A stretch of 64,000 nucleotides of DNA, taken from positions 1 to 64,000 of the forward strand of contig ML769471.1 in assembly GCA_009733575.1 (NCBI GenBank), written 5' to 3'. This stretch comes from Gymnopus androsaceus JB14 (taxonomy: Eukaryota > Basidiomycota > Agaricomycetes > Agaricales > Omphalotaceae). Positions 1 through 10,254 of the stretch are shown here, one piece after another. Position numbers and translations under genes: made by a program. The notes below the pieces were generated by a model, which was not told the origin of the DNA, did no database searches, and was given only the letters and a program-made list of their open reading frames with translations. The number at the start of each line of letters is the position of its first letter. Position 1 is the stretch's first letter.

Positions 1-95
1 AAGCTAAAGGGGCTTGCCCCGTCCCAGGATGGTAAATATGCCCAATCCGGAACCTAATCAGTTGCGATGCGACGCTCGGTCATCAACCGCTGACA
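1..95 (-). repeat. 3' LTR of the copia element, truncated by the window edge
   Basis: Identical over 95 bp to 5298-5392. Its inner end at 95 adjoins the polypurine tract. The rest of the LTR lies to the left of the window. Confidence 0.92.
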
Positions 96-105
96 CCCCC
101 CCTTG
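96..105 (-). other. Polypurine tract
   Basis: The minus strand reads CAAGGGGGGG directly before the TGTCA start of the 3' LTR, the expected place for plus-strand priming. Confidence 0.75.
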
Positions 106-1948
106 ACCGGCGTCGAGTCTGAGCATACTGACCCAGCGTGTATGTAGGGTCCTGTGTAACGGTTTGGTGAGTATGTCTGCAAAGTTTTCTTTGTTGGATA
201 TATAGATGACGTCAATTTGTCGTTTGAGGATGCAGTCTCGGATAAAATGTTCTCGAATCGATATGTGCTTCATTTTGCTATGAGCGTGAGGATCATGAGT
301 GCACGTGATCGTCCCTTGGTTGTCGCAGAAGATGGAGGTCGGGGAATACTGAGGAAAGCCTAGTTCAGCGAGGAGGTTTCGAAACCAAAGTACCTCTCGA
401 GTGCAATGCGTTGACGCCAGATACTCGGCCTTGCAAGATGATAACGCGACGACGCCCTGTTGCTTCGAGCTCCATGATAGAGGTGAGTTACCCATCATGA
501 TGATGAAACCTGATATAGACTTCCTTCCGTCGCCCATTCCCCAGTCCAAATCTGAGAGTGCTCGTATCATTGGGTATACAACGTTGGATGACCCTAGAAC
601 CGTCCCGTGTGACTCTGTGCCCTTTAGGTATCAAAGGAGGTGTTTCGCAGCAGCGACGTGAGATGGTCCAGGGTTCACCATGTAACCTGCTAGTTCCCAG
701 ACCGTGTAGCTTATGTCTGAGCGAGAGCACGTTCCTAGATACATGCATTTCCCGACCACGGCTCCGTAAGGAAATTTGTTGACCACTTTCTGCTCCTCAG
801 GTGTGAGTGGAGTTGTCTGTGGTGATAGGCGTTTGCCTGGATCCATGGGAGTGTGTACAGGGTTGCAGTTGTCGAATCCGAATTCTCGGAGTATTGATTG
901 GACGTAGGTGTGCTGGTCGATCTTTAGAGTGTGTGCTTGTCGGTTTCGTGTAATGCCGCATCCAAGGTGGAAGTTTGGGCTGCCGTTGTCGGTGATTTCG
1001 AAGAGGGAGGCAAGGGCGTCAATGACCGCGTCAGATTCCTTCTTGGAGGTCAAAGCGATGAGCATGTCATCTACGCTCATTGTTATGTATGAACGTTCTG
1101 ATCCATTGGTTCGTGTGTAGACGCTCCAGTCGGACTCGGTTCGTTTGAACCCTATCGTTTCAAGTTTCGAGTTGAGTTCTCGATACCATTGACGCCCAGA
1201 CTGTTTTAGTCCGTACAGTCCCTTTCGAAGTCTCCAATAACCAGATCCAGCAATGGAGGGTTTTCGCATATATATTTCTTCGTCTAGAGGGCCGTTCAGG
1301 TAAGCCGTTTTGACATTGACTTGTCGTAGTTCCATGTCGTGTTCAGCGGCTAGGGCGAGGATGGTTCACATCGATTCCCAACGAGCAACCGGCGCGAATG
1401 TGTAGGTGAAGTCTTGACCAGGGATTTGTGTGAATCCCTTTGCGACTAACCTGGCTTTGAACCGGGCTATGAGACCATCTTTGTCGCGTTTGATTCGTAG
1501 AACCCACTTCGAGCCTACTGCTTTCCTTCCCTGAGGTAGTTCATCTACTTCTTTGTAGACACCCTTTTCTTTCAACGATTCTAGTTCTTTGTATATCGCC
1601 GCCAACCAATATGTCCAGTATATAGACGATTGTGCTTCCTGTACTGACTGTGGGTCTTTCTCCTCTGAGTCGTCAATTGGTTCAGTGAGGGTGGCACCGG
1701 CATAATTTATCTCGGTTTTGACAAAGCTTTGGGTGAGTGAAGGGAAATCGGACTCGTCGCATTCGATATCGAGTTCTTCATCGGTACTGAGGATGTGTTC
1801 GAGTAGGTTTGAGTGTGAGTGCCCCCCCTCGTCCGTGGTACCGACATGATTCACCACGTAACGAGCCGGGAGTCTTCGTACGTGAATGCTGCGCCTAGGT
1901 TCCTCGGATGATGCATCTTCCATTTCGATGTCTTCATCCGCGGGTGAC

Positions 1949-2007
1949 CTGTAATGCATGGGAAGTTAAATTATGACCCATGTTTAAATCCATCGTTGTG
2001 TACTTAC
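1949..2007 (-). other. Putative intron 2 in copia pol (59 nt)
   Basis: Donor GTAAGT at 2007-2002, acceptor CATTACAG ending at 1949, and an upstream TTTAACT as possible branch site. It contains a TAA in the coding frame. Removal joins SSTV to SPADEDIEM in the RT frame. Confidence 0.6.
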
Positions 2008-2070
2008 ACAGTCGACGAGACACCATCTTGTGGTTTAGGAGGGGAAGATACGCCATCTTGTGGCTTCAAT

Positions 2071-2124
2071 CTGTATTTTTTACAGAATGAGAATAATAAT
2101 TTGGGATAAGGAGTCTTTACTCAC
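2071..2124 (-). other. Putative intron 1 in copia pol (54 nt)
   Basis: Donor GTGAGT at 2124-2119 and acceptor AATACAG ending at 2071. The unspliced frame meets TGA inside the donor. Removal joins ..NSD-L to LKPQDG in frame. The length is typical of the introns of host genes in this window. Confidence 0.6.
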
Positions 2125-3163
2125 AGATCAGAATTGCCATCTTGTGGACTTTGGGGGCCAGCTTGTGGACTTTCGGTGCCAACTTGTGGACTTTGATCAG
2201 CTTGTGGCATCGGGGTATCAGATGGGAAACGTTCACTTCCGCGTTCAGCATCTCGGTAGCGACGTTCTACCTCAAACGGGATATTGTCCCATAAGAGTTT
2301 AGACGGTGGAGGACTGGGTAAGGAAGTGGGGAAGCCGTGGAATATCACGTCGCGTCGAGCACGCACTGTGCGGGAGTGAGGGAAATAAATCAGGTAACCT
2401 TTTGAATCCCTTGCGTAACCCACAAAATGTCCTTCTTCCCCTCGTTCCGTAACCTTGTTTAGGCTGTCCAACTCGGATTTCCTCGAAGTGACCATGGAAC
2501 CGAATGGACGAATGTGGGATAGGTCCGCGCGTTTATTGAGGATGCTTTTGAACGGGGTTTTATCTGGTGGTAAGGCAGAGTGAGGGATACAGTTCTTTAT
2601 GTGGACACCAGCTTGGGCGGAAAGAGGCCAGAACCAGTGGGATAGGTTGCCATCCACAAGCATGGACCGCATCATGAACTCGATAGTTTGAATGGTTCGT
2701 TCGGCGACGCCATTCTGCTGGTGGGCATTGGGTATAGGTTTCTCGTAAGAGATGCCGACTTTCTTGCAATAAGATTTGAATGCACCGGATACGAGTTCTG
2801 GGGCATTGTCTACCCTTAGGACGTCCACAACGTACCCAAGGTATCATTCCGCGGCCAGGCGGAATTCGTCAAAGCAGTTCACTGCGTTGTCTCTGGTCTT
2901 CAGGAAGAAGATCCATATGTATCGTGAGTGGTCGTCCACAAAGATTATAAAATAGCGAAATGAGCCGTAGCCAAGAGGAAGGGGACCGCAAATATCAGAA
3001 TGAATTCGAAACAGAGGGCAATCAGCTCGTGTATAGGATTGCTTGGGGAAGGGAAGCCGTTTGATGTTGGCCAACGCACATATACGGCAATTTCTGACCT
3101 CCACTGCGTCGATGGGCAGGCCAGTTGTAGCACGTTTGAGGCCTTTAACGTCTACATGGCCCA

Positions 3164-5041
3164 TTAGACGGTGGTAAAACCCAACCGTTTGGCCGTTTCG
3201 GACTCTGAACCTGGACCAAATAGTGCCGTAACATCAGGTACCATTCCCACAATCACCGCTGATTGCGAGGAAGTCGCTGGAGTACTCGGATCGGGTTCCG
3301 GTGCTTGTATTGGAGTTACGTCCATCTGGTACAAGTCTTGTACAATGGACCCAAGGGCGAAAGGTACGCTTTTTGCATTGTAGTAGGTGATTTTGCCATC
3401 TCCGGTTTGAGTACTGACACCTTTCTTGTCAATTCTTGAACCAGATATGAGGTTGCATCGGGCTGAAGGGATGTGAAGGACGTTCGACAACGAGAAGTTC
3501 CTGAGGGATCCACCAAACTTCGCTTTCAACACGATGGTTCCCTTACCGATCGCTACAGCGGACAGTTTCAATCCGAAACCGTGCACGTTGAGTGGTGATT
3601 CCAGTACGGCGTAGTCATGGAAGAGCTTTCTGTCGCAAAATATGTGTCTAGTCGCGCCTGTGTCATGATTGATGGAGTTGTCCTGTGGGGTATCTACATT
3701 CAACACTACTGCATTGATATGGACTTCCTCATTGAAGTTGATTTCGTCTTCCTCATCAATCGTTCCACCTTCGACTTCCATCATGAATGCAAAACTGTTT
3801 GCAACTTGCCCTAGAACCTCGTTCACTTCTTCCTCAGTAGCCTGTCCGTAGTTAGCAGACACTGCATGTCGACTCGGATCTCCTTCTTCAGCCATTCCCA
3901 CTCGTTCTTGCTGTCTACTCTGGTCAGCCTTTGCCTTTTCTATGGCCGATTTCCTCCGCGACGCCGCTCTAGCCTCAGGTGAAAGGTGCAGGTCTTTCTG
4001 ACCCCTGAAGTTTGGAGGGTATTGGCCGACTTTACCCCCGCCGTATACGAAGCATTCTGTTCTCATGTGACCAACTGGGAATAGGCAGTGCGAGTTGTCA
4101 CATATGAGGTTGGGGTTGGACCGATTTCTGGAAGGGTATGGTTTTCCTTTTCGGTCGTTCCTGGCTGATTGCTGTTTGGATGTGGTAGGAGCAGCGTTGG
4201 GCACGAATTCGGGGATTGCTGCATAGACGCCTGCAACAGCACGTTCTTTTCCTCTTCCTTTCCCTGTCGCTACTATAGCGTTGATGGATGCCACGGATGG
4301 GGCGATCCCTCGTTCGATTTCTTCCGTCTGCAATTGCCGGATGACTTGTCCTGAGGTTAGTGGTTTTCCGGATGCCTCTGCTTCTCTCATTTGCTTTCGT
4401 AGATCATCTCGACAGTATCTCCAGGAGTCCTGTGTTGACATGAGCACAACGAGGTGTTTAGCGAATTCCGAGTCAGGCATCATGCCCGGATCTGCATCAC
4501 GAAGTCTCCCGTACAACTGGATCATCATTCGGAGCCAGAGCACTGGGTCGTCTCCATTGCAGCTATTCCCGATAATCTGTTGTTTTATGGCGATTGTGGC
4601 AAGGCTGTTAGCAGGCTCATACTCGTTCTTCAGGGCGAACCATGCTGCGTGGGCGCTCGTACATCCTTGGACAACGTATATCTTCTGAACGGGGACAGCT
4701 TTGACAATAGCAGATAGTGTTTTCTTGTTGCCGTCAAGCCAGGTCTTCGCTTCTTCCTTCAAAGCTTGGACTAGTATTTTGTTACCGGGGATCCGAATTG
4801 TCACCTTCTGACCTTGTTCATTTATCCCTTCGACTTGTTTGCTGGTTTGGAGTTCGGGGATCACAGGAGGGTTATATTCTGGACCGTCAATGAATTTCCA
4901 GTAACCGGTGGCATCGAGTTCAAGGGTTGATTTCATCCTGAACTCGTTGTAGTTGTTTGAGCCATCTTTATTCTCCTTTATAGGGGTAAGGGTGAGTCGT
5001 CTCCAGTCTGATTTCTCTTTATCGTCGCTAATTTCGGACAT
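3164..5041 (-). CDS. gag-pro: Copia Gag-protease polyprotein
   Basis: A 625-residue open frame starting 137 bp inside the 5' LTR. The N-terminal half is the capsid-like region of copia Gag. A zinc knuckle lies near residue 310 (C-x4-C-x5-H-x4-C, followed by YGGG). The aspartic protease motif DTGA lies near residue 470, with the flap region after it. The frame stops at 3164, before the GAG-pre-integrase HRLMGH motif, which is open in the -1 frame. This gives Gag-PR in one frame and IN-RT-RH in another. A canonical slippery heptamer sits four codons before the stop. Most copia elements use one continuous frame, so the alternatives are programmed frameshifting or a one-base lesion. Confidence 0.9.
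   Translation of the reverse strand: MSEISDDKEKSDWRRLTLTPIKENKDGSNNYNEFRMKSTLELDATGYWKFIDGPEYNPPVIPELQTSKQVEGINEQGQKVTIRIPGNKILVQALKEEAKTWLDGNKKTLSAIVKAVPVQKIYVVQGCTSAHAAWFALKNEYEPANSLATIAIKQQIIGNSCNGDDPVLWLRMMIQLYGRLRDADPGMMPDSEFAKHLVVLMSTQDSWRYCRDDLRKQMREAEASGKPLTSGQVIRQLQTEEIERGIAPSVASINAIVATGKGRGKERAVAGVYAAIPEFVPNAAPTTSKQQSARNDRKGKPYPSRNRSNPNLICDNSHCLFPVGHMRTECFVYGGGKVGQYPPNFRGQKDLHLSPEARAASRRKSAIEKAKADQSRQQERVGMAEEGDPSRHAVSANYGQATEEEVNEVLGQVANSFAFMMEVEGGTIDEEDEINFNEEVHINAVVLNVDTPQDNSINHDTGATRHIFCDRKLFHDYAVLESPLNVHGFGLKLSAVAIGKGTIVLKAKFGGSLRNFSLSNVLHIPSARCNLISGSRIDKKGVSTQTGDGKITYYNAKSVPFALGSIVQDLYQMDVTPIQAPEPDPSTPATSSQSAVIVGMVPDVTALFGPGSESETAKRLGFTTV
3176..3182 (-). promoter_or_regulatory. 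Candidate -1 ribosomal frameshift site GGGTTTT
   Basis: In the Gag-PR frame the minus strand reads G GGT TTT, a perfect X XXY YYZ heptamer, nine bases before the TAA at 3166-3164. Slipping back one base gives GGG TTT TAC CAC CGT CTA ATG, which reads straight into the pre-integrase motif. The position and phase are exact. Whether it works is inferred. Confidence 0.55.
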
Positions 5042-5162
5042 GGTGAAGTTGTTGGATTGTGGGGATGAACTTTGAGCGGATGCGAGAGAGTTTAATGTTC
5101 GGGATATTCTGGTAAGGATTTTTTTTACTCCTATGATATTGTGTACGCAGATAGTTTAGAGC

Positions 5163-5177
5163 TCGGGGCCCATAACC
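5163..5177 (-). other. Primer-binding site, half-tRNA type (initiator tRNA-Met)
   Basis: Immediately inside the 5' LTR the minus strand reads GGTTATGGGCCCCGAG. The plus strand here, ggggcccataacc, resembles the anticodon arm of initiator tRNA-Met with its CAT anticodon. Drosophila copia is known to prime from an internal fragment of this tRNA rather than from its 3' end. The tRNA assignment is from memory of tRNA sequences. Confidence 0.7.
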
Positions 5178-5392
5178 TGTGAAAGGTTAAATTGAGCGTA
5201 ATAAGGTTTATTCGTAGTATCTGGTACGGAGCAAGCAAGCTTAGTGAATAAAGTAAAGTAAGGTAAAATAGTCCGACATACCTGGTACGGAGCAAGCAAG
5301 CTAAAGGGGCTTGCCCCGTCCCAGGATGGTAAATATGCCCAATCCGGAACCTAATCAGTTGCGATGCGACGCTCGGTCATCAACCGCTGACA
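5178..5392 (-). repeat. 5' LTR of the copia element
   Basis: A 215-bp LTR bounded by TGT...ACA. Positions 5298-5392 match 1-95 base for base. It contains a 21-bp word (ctggtacggagcaagcaagc followed by t) twice, at 5221 and 5282. The inner edge is set by the primer site just inside it and the outer edge by the end of identity with the other LTR. Confidence 0.9.
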
Positions 5393-6586
5393 TGATTCAT
5401 AAAAAAAGCACTCAACAGAGGCACAGGTAGTGCAAATGAACAAGGTTTGTATTGGGGGAAGGTTGTGAAAAGTCAACTAATGTATGCTGATGCACTGAAC
5501 TAATCAAGGGGAAAATATGAACACTGAGGCACAGGTCAAGTATGCCAACTTGATAAATGAATTAGTGTGAATCAGGAGCCTTTACATTGCTACAAAATGA
5601 TACTCCAACTCTCAGGGAATCCCATGAGTTACCTAACAAGCTTATATGACCACCATGCAAGTCACTTAACTTGCCCATGGTGCTAAATCATGGTTGAATC
5701 TGGCCAAAGTACATCCTAAAGCTGTTCTTAACAGCACAAGAGGAAGGATTTCAGATGAAGGAATTCAAAGGGTAAATAACAAAAATCTTGGGACAGGTTA
5801 GTATCATTGAGTACCTTTCTGGCAGAAAACCAAGGGCTCAAGCAACATACCTTTATTCAGTCACATATGCCTCCTTCCCAATTCCTTCCACAACCTCACA
5901 AGTTTTCAAAGCATTCATTTTCCACATAATTATGGAAAGCACTGTAATGCAAATATGAGTGCAGGAGCACGAGATACAGTGGCGGCACTTAATAATGCAA
6001 TGCCATCATGTGAACACTATTTTTCACTTGAATGTTGGATATCTCAAGAATGAAAAGATATCTTGAATAGCTTTCAGCAAGCAAAATGTAGTATTAGAGC
6101 TCTTAAATAATTGTGCAGCAGGGATTGTCTTGAAGTTGAGTTTCTGTGTGACTGTAAGCTCAGAAAGTTGCATCATGCATGTTAAACAATTTACATCCAA
6201 ACTTCAACAATAAATATCTCTCTCGAAACCATGCCAAATCTCTCAATTCTTTTTTTTAATCTACTCCTGCCTTCATAAACATGGTCACCTGTACACCAAC
6301 AAAATCTCCTCATGTCATGCACATGCATGAACAGGAAAACTCCCATTTTCCAAAATTGGTGAAGAACTTGGAATTTCCACTGCCACTGCTTGTCGCAACT
6401 ACAAGCAAGTCAAGGCTAGTGGTAACCCTTAATATTGACCATCAAAATCTGGCTGCCCGAAGCTGTTTTCAAAGCGAGAATGGTAAAAAGCACAAAATTT
6501 GATCAAATCTGGGAAGGCCTGCAATGGTGCAGATGTGCAGTGCATGGCATTCTGGAAGTTTCACCAAGGAGAGTTAGTTAGATGCT
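5393..6586. other. Gene-free AT-rich stretch with an inverted-repeat segment
   Basis: No coding sequence is recognised. Segment 5963-6065 recurs in inverted orientation at about 10865-10975, sharing gtgttcacatg and gcattgcattattaag. Its CAGTGGCGGC-like end resembles hAT-type termini. Confidence 0.5.
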
Positions 6587-6847
6587 TCAGCAGGAGGGAC
6601 TGCATGGCTGTGTATGCAGAAAGAAGCCATTGCTAGAGAGGTGAAAAGCTTGGGCAGAGGACATGGCGGACTTGACTACTGATGATTGGAGGGATGTCCT
6701 CTTCTCAGAGAAGTCCAAGTTCAATCTGTTTGAGTCTGATGGGAAGCAGTACTGTTGTTGTGGACCAAATGAGGAGTTTGAGGAACATAATGTGAAGAAG
6801 ACACTCAAACATGGAGGGGGAAGTGTCATGGTATGGGGCCGTTTGAC

Positions 6848-7544
6848 TAGTGTTGCCAATTGCTCAGCTCCAAGCCAGCTAAAGCCAGAGTTGAGTCACA
6901 TGTAGCCGAGTCATTAAGCACTAACAGCTCAACAGCTCTCATGGCTTGCTGCGGTTCAAGTCATACAAAATATAGAATTTTCTTCCAGATGTTTCTTTGC
7001 TTGGTCTTGCTTCAGTATGCTCCAGAACATGTACTTGTAGGCGCCAAAAAAAACGGTCCGGGAAATAAACCCTTCCTTGTTAATTAGCTTCTGTTCCATA
7101 ATTCACAGTCTTCACCTCCCTGTTTTTCAGGTTCAAGCTATAGATATACAATTGATACAGATGTTCCCTACTCAAGATTTTGTGTGACCTTTGTTTGCTC
7201 ACGAACCAGCCTTAATTTTTCAGACCACCAGTATTTTCCGGACCGTTTTTTTCGGCGCCTACGAGTACACTAAGACTGTCAAGGCATAGTGTGCCCCATA
7301 ATGTAGCAAAAACTGTTTGAATTTTAAGCTAAAATCAGTGAATGTTGTGCTTAGTTATAGCTGTAGAATACTTTCTATGAAGAGAGGATGCTTTGCTCGC
7401 CACCAGAATCTTGAGCACAAAATAATATAGGGTTAGTGGCTCAAGTCATGAATAAGTTGGCTTGGAGCCAGACCAAGTCAATAGATATGGCCGAGCTGCT
7501 TGAGCCAAGCAGGAGCAAGCAATAGCAAGTGATTGGCAACACTA
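6848..7544. mobile_element. Non-autonomous hAT-like element (697 bp)
   Basis: 13-bp perfect terminal inverted repeats TAGTGTTGCCAAT (6848-6860 and the complement at 7532-7544). Flanking 8-bp duplications are cgtttgac (6840-6847) and tgtttgac (7545-7552), 7 of 8 matching. An 8-bp target duplication and a TAGTGTTGCC-type end are typical of hAT. No transposase is encoded. Subterminal gagcc/ggctc words are frequent. Confidence 0.8.
7034..7265. mobile_element. MITE with TA target site, nested in the hAT-like element (232 bp)
   Basis: Inverted ends CTTGTAGGCGCC... and CTCGTAGGCGCC... of about 30 bp sharing an A-run and ACGGTCCGG. They are flanked by TA at 7032-7033 and 7266-7267, as for Tc1/mariner-type MITEs. 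The left half recurs at 11051. Confidence 0.75.
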
Positions 7545-7988
7545 TGTTTGACTGAGCATGGACCTGGTCAGCTTGTGCATGTTGAAGGAAAGATGAATGG
7601 GCCCAGATACATTCAGATATTGGAAAAGGGTCTTCTTGACACCTGTCATGATTACAATCTTTCCCTGCCAGATGTTGTATTCCAGCAGGATAACGACCTG
7701 AAACACAAATTGGCTGTTGCAAGCAACTGGTTCTATGAACAGGATGCAAATCTTTTGCACTGGGCCCCACACTCTCCTGACATGAACATCATAGAACATG
7801 CCTGGGAGATACTGGATCACAAAATTCATGCTCGGAAGCCTCTCCCAGCAAATACCAAGTAATTGTGGGCTGCATTGCAGGAGGAATGAGCCTGATTGGA
7901 TATGGACTCAATTAACAAGCTTTATGACTCCCTACCCAATCACATTCAGGCTCTTATGGAGGCTGAAGGAGCCTACACCAAGTATTAA

Positions 7989-8572
7989 GGTGCTATTGTA
8001 CTTTCTACAATGTTTTTCTGTTTTTTCTGTAGCTCTGCTGATCATATTTCATACTACAAAACTTCTTGTACTGCAACAGTGTCAATTTTTCTACAGGCAA
8101 CTATTCCTTATACAGTACAAGCTTTGCTTGACCCATGCCTTTGGCACAGGTGGGGTCCTCAGGGTATTGTTTTAATAACATTTAGATTTTCTTGGTTAGT
8201 TCCAGATGAGCATATGCAGGAGAAAATATAACATGTAAATACAGAGGCATTTATTTGGAAACCTTGATGAAAATAAAATGCAAAAAAATGAAATTTATGA
8301 GTAAAACTTGTAAGGGTTTCTCACTTACACTACCCACCACCAACATCCAACTCACTTGTCTCACTTGCTCCAACATATGCATACATACACCTCATCACTC
8401 TGCATCCAGCCCTTGAAGGTCAATGATTAACTTGTATGTGCATATATTACAGCTGTTTGCATATCTAATGACAGTAGACCAATCTGAACAGAATGATTCT
8501 AATTAAGATTACTCACAATTTTGCCCTTTGGATAAAATTGGATATAGTTCTAAGACCCTTAAAAACAGTCAC
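7989..8572. other. Gene-free stretch after the Tc1 remnant
   Basis: AT-rich DNA. No reading frame resembles a known protein. It probably holds the 3' flank of the Tc1 element. Confidence 0.4.
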
Positions 8573-9765
8573 ATTGCCAATCATTATGCTTCAGTCTGAC
8601 TGAAGCATTGTAGGAAATAAATTAATTCAATGGATAAGGGAAATATACTTTTTTGAAGGAATATAGAAAATACATATTTATAGAACTTGAGAAGGAAACT
8701 AATTCAAACCAATTGAAGCTTGAACTTTCCACAATAATTTATTTCAGGACTCCTGAGATGGTAGTGGTCACCATTTCAGCAGTCATTTCAGGAAATACTT
8801 CAGCCAGCATTGGTAGTTTATATTTTCAGGCCAGCTGAGGGATAATTCTTTTTGGCAACCCCGTTGGCGCCTGACAACCCCTGAAAGGTCAAATGCTTGC
8901 TGTCACGCTGAGTTCATGCCGGAAGCACTTATTGCATCTTTCCTTCCATACCATTGATGCCACTTGCAACAGACAATGCACACCATCCTACAAATCACAA
9001 CCGCAAGACTATGAACATTGATATTGAAAGTGCATCAAAAACAATGACTCGGATGTCCAGCATCTGCTTTAACAAGAATCCGAGCATGGACTTGAATCTG
9101 ATAGACAGCAGAGACTCACACAAACTCAATGGCAGTGGCTGATCGGTGTTATTGTAGCCATAAGTGAGTCAGCCTCCTCTTTTGCAGTTTCATACAGTGC
9201 TAAGCATCCCATTCCTTCAATGTTCACACCTCCTTATTAATTGACAAACCATTCGCTAATCAACTCCGAATCATTACTCTGTCATCCTAGGCATATTTGC
9301 TATGGTCAAGACAGAATTATTGAAGATGGACATGATTTGTGCTTGAGGGAGGATACGTTGGGATGATCGCTACATTTTGACTTAATATTGACACCCAAGT
9401 TACATCTTTGTAATGAGATACTTAGAAATAATAATAGTAATATATCTTGAGGCTTGTGTGACCCACTGGGACTCCGGTGTGATGCCCGGAGCTTTGAGGG
9501 TTGTTACTTGCCAACAATCCTCCAACAGGGTTGTCAAAAAGAATTATCCCAGCTGAAGCAGATTACTTCACATCCTGGTCATTTCGGAAATCTGCAGAAT
9601 ATTCAAAATTTCAAACCTTGAATTGTCTGAAGTTATTTATTTCTTAAGCCCTAAGAAATGTTTAATTTCAGCATTCCTCTGAAAAAGTGCATTTTCCTTA
9701 TGGATTGAAATAATATATTTCTCACAATGCTTCAGTCTGACTGAAGCATAATTATTGGTAGTGTG
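8573..9765. mobile_element. Long-armed palindromic element, split by an inner insertion
   Basis: Left arm 8573-8838 and right arm 9551-9765 are diverged inverted copies. Each outer end carries a perfect 11-bp-arm hairpin ATGCTTCAGTC-T-GACTGAAGCAT. Similarity continues inward through aggaaataaattaattcaat and its mate. The arms are separated by the 712-bp element at 8839-9550. Confidence 0.6.
8839..9550. mobile_element. Inner non-autonomous element (712 bp) with 6-bp duplication
   Basis: Terminal inverted repeats GGGATAATTCTTTTTGGCAA CCC (left) and the same with one mismatch (right). Flanks are AGCTGA at 8833-8838 and 9551-9556. It encodes no recognised protein. The superfamily is not assigned. 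Confidence 0.65.
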
Positions 9766-10254
9766 AGTGACAACTCTAAGTCATTTCTCATCAGAAGATA
9801 TTCTTCAAGATTGACAAATGTCATTACATTTGCAAACAGCTGTAAGGGTTTGTCCCATGTTGGATTAACTATCTGACTGAGGCTTTCATGACTTTAGATT
9901 GGACAGTGTGAACCTTCTGTGTTTTAAAAACTTATTTTTCTGAGTTTGAATCTGTGGAATTGAATGATCAGAAAATAACAATTTGATAATTAGATTTACT
10001 GTATCTTTTCAAATTTAAGTTCAGTAATGCATAACATGGGGTACTGAACTGGGGTGATTTCTATCTTTGTAATGTATAACATTGGCCTTTGAACTATGAT
10101 TTTTGGTGCTTATAGGCTAAATTTGGCAACCGGCTATGCCAGCCATTATATTTGAACTGAATTTCAATGTGTCACACTGCCTGTTGGTGACTGAACTCTG
10201 AACTGAATGTGTCCAAGCCGTAACACATAACATCAGCTGAACTTATTTTCAAAA

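Larger units (their letters stand above)
58..3182 (-). pseudogene. pol: Copia integrase-reverse transcriptase-RNase H, three nonsense codons, two putative introns
   Basis: Integrase shows the pre-integrase HRLMGHV motif, D in DICGPL, D in VDDHSR and E in NGVAERT. RT shows KWVLRIK, FAPVARW, VKTAYLNG and an SVDD active site. RNase H shows SDLDWG, SCKAEY and FCDNQG. The same frame is interrupted three times by TGA, near 2855 (AAE*YLG), 1367 (ESM*TIL) and 632 (HLL*YLK). In all three the expected residue is arginine, so each fits CGA to TGA at a CpG. Between integrase and RT two GT-AG segments (2071-2124 and 1949-2007) restore a single frame when removed. The linker repeats a PQDG motif. Entry is presumably by -1 frameshift at 3176-3182. 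Confidence 0.88.
1..5392 (-). mobile_element. Ty1/copia LTR retrotransposon, nearly complete
   Basis: On the minus strand the order is LTR, tRNA-type primer site, Gag with CCHC knuckle, protease, integrase, reverse transcriptase, RNase H, polypurine tract, LTR. Integrase before RT defines the copia order. The 95 bp of 3' LTR inside the window are identical to the matching part of the 5' LTR, which suggests recent insertion. The left target-site duplication lies outside the window. Pol has three in-frame TGA codons, so this copy is probably non-autonomous. Confidence 0.95.
6587..7988 (+). pseudogene. Tc1-like DD34E transposase, interrupted by a MITE
   Basis: Part one (6587-6847) carries a Tc1 C-terminal catalytic start: SKFNLFESDG, HGGGSVMVWG. 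Part two (from 7545) resumes with LTEHGPGQLVHV, VVFQQDN, HSPDMNIIE and EGAYTKY before TAA at 7986-7988. The second catalytic D and the E are 34 residues apart (DD34E). The first catalytic position reads SEKSKF instead of SDESKF, so D is replaced. Extra stops lie near 6639 and 7861. The two parts join perfectly once the 697-bp insertion and one 8-bp duplication are removed. No terminal repeats of the host element were found. Confidence 0.88.

Noticed and set aside
58..2856. Readthrough or recoding of TGA in copia pol
   Set aside because: All three TGAs replace arginine at CpG and no conserved recoding context is seen; mutation is simpler.
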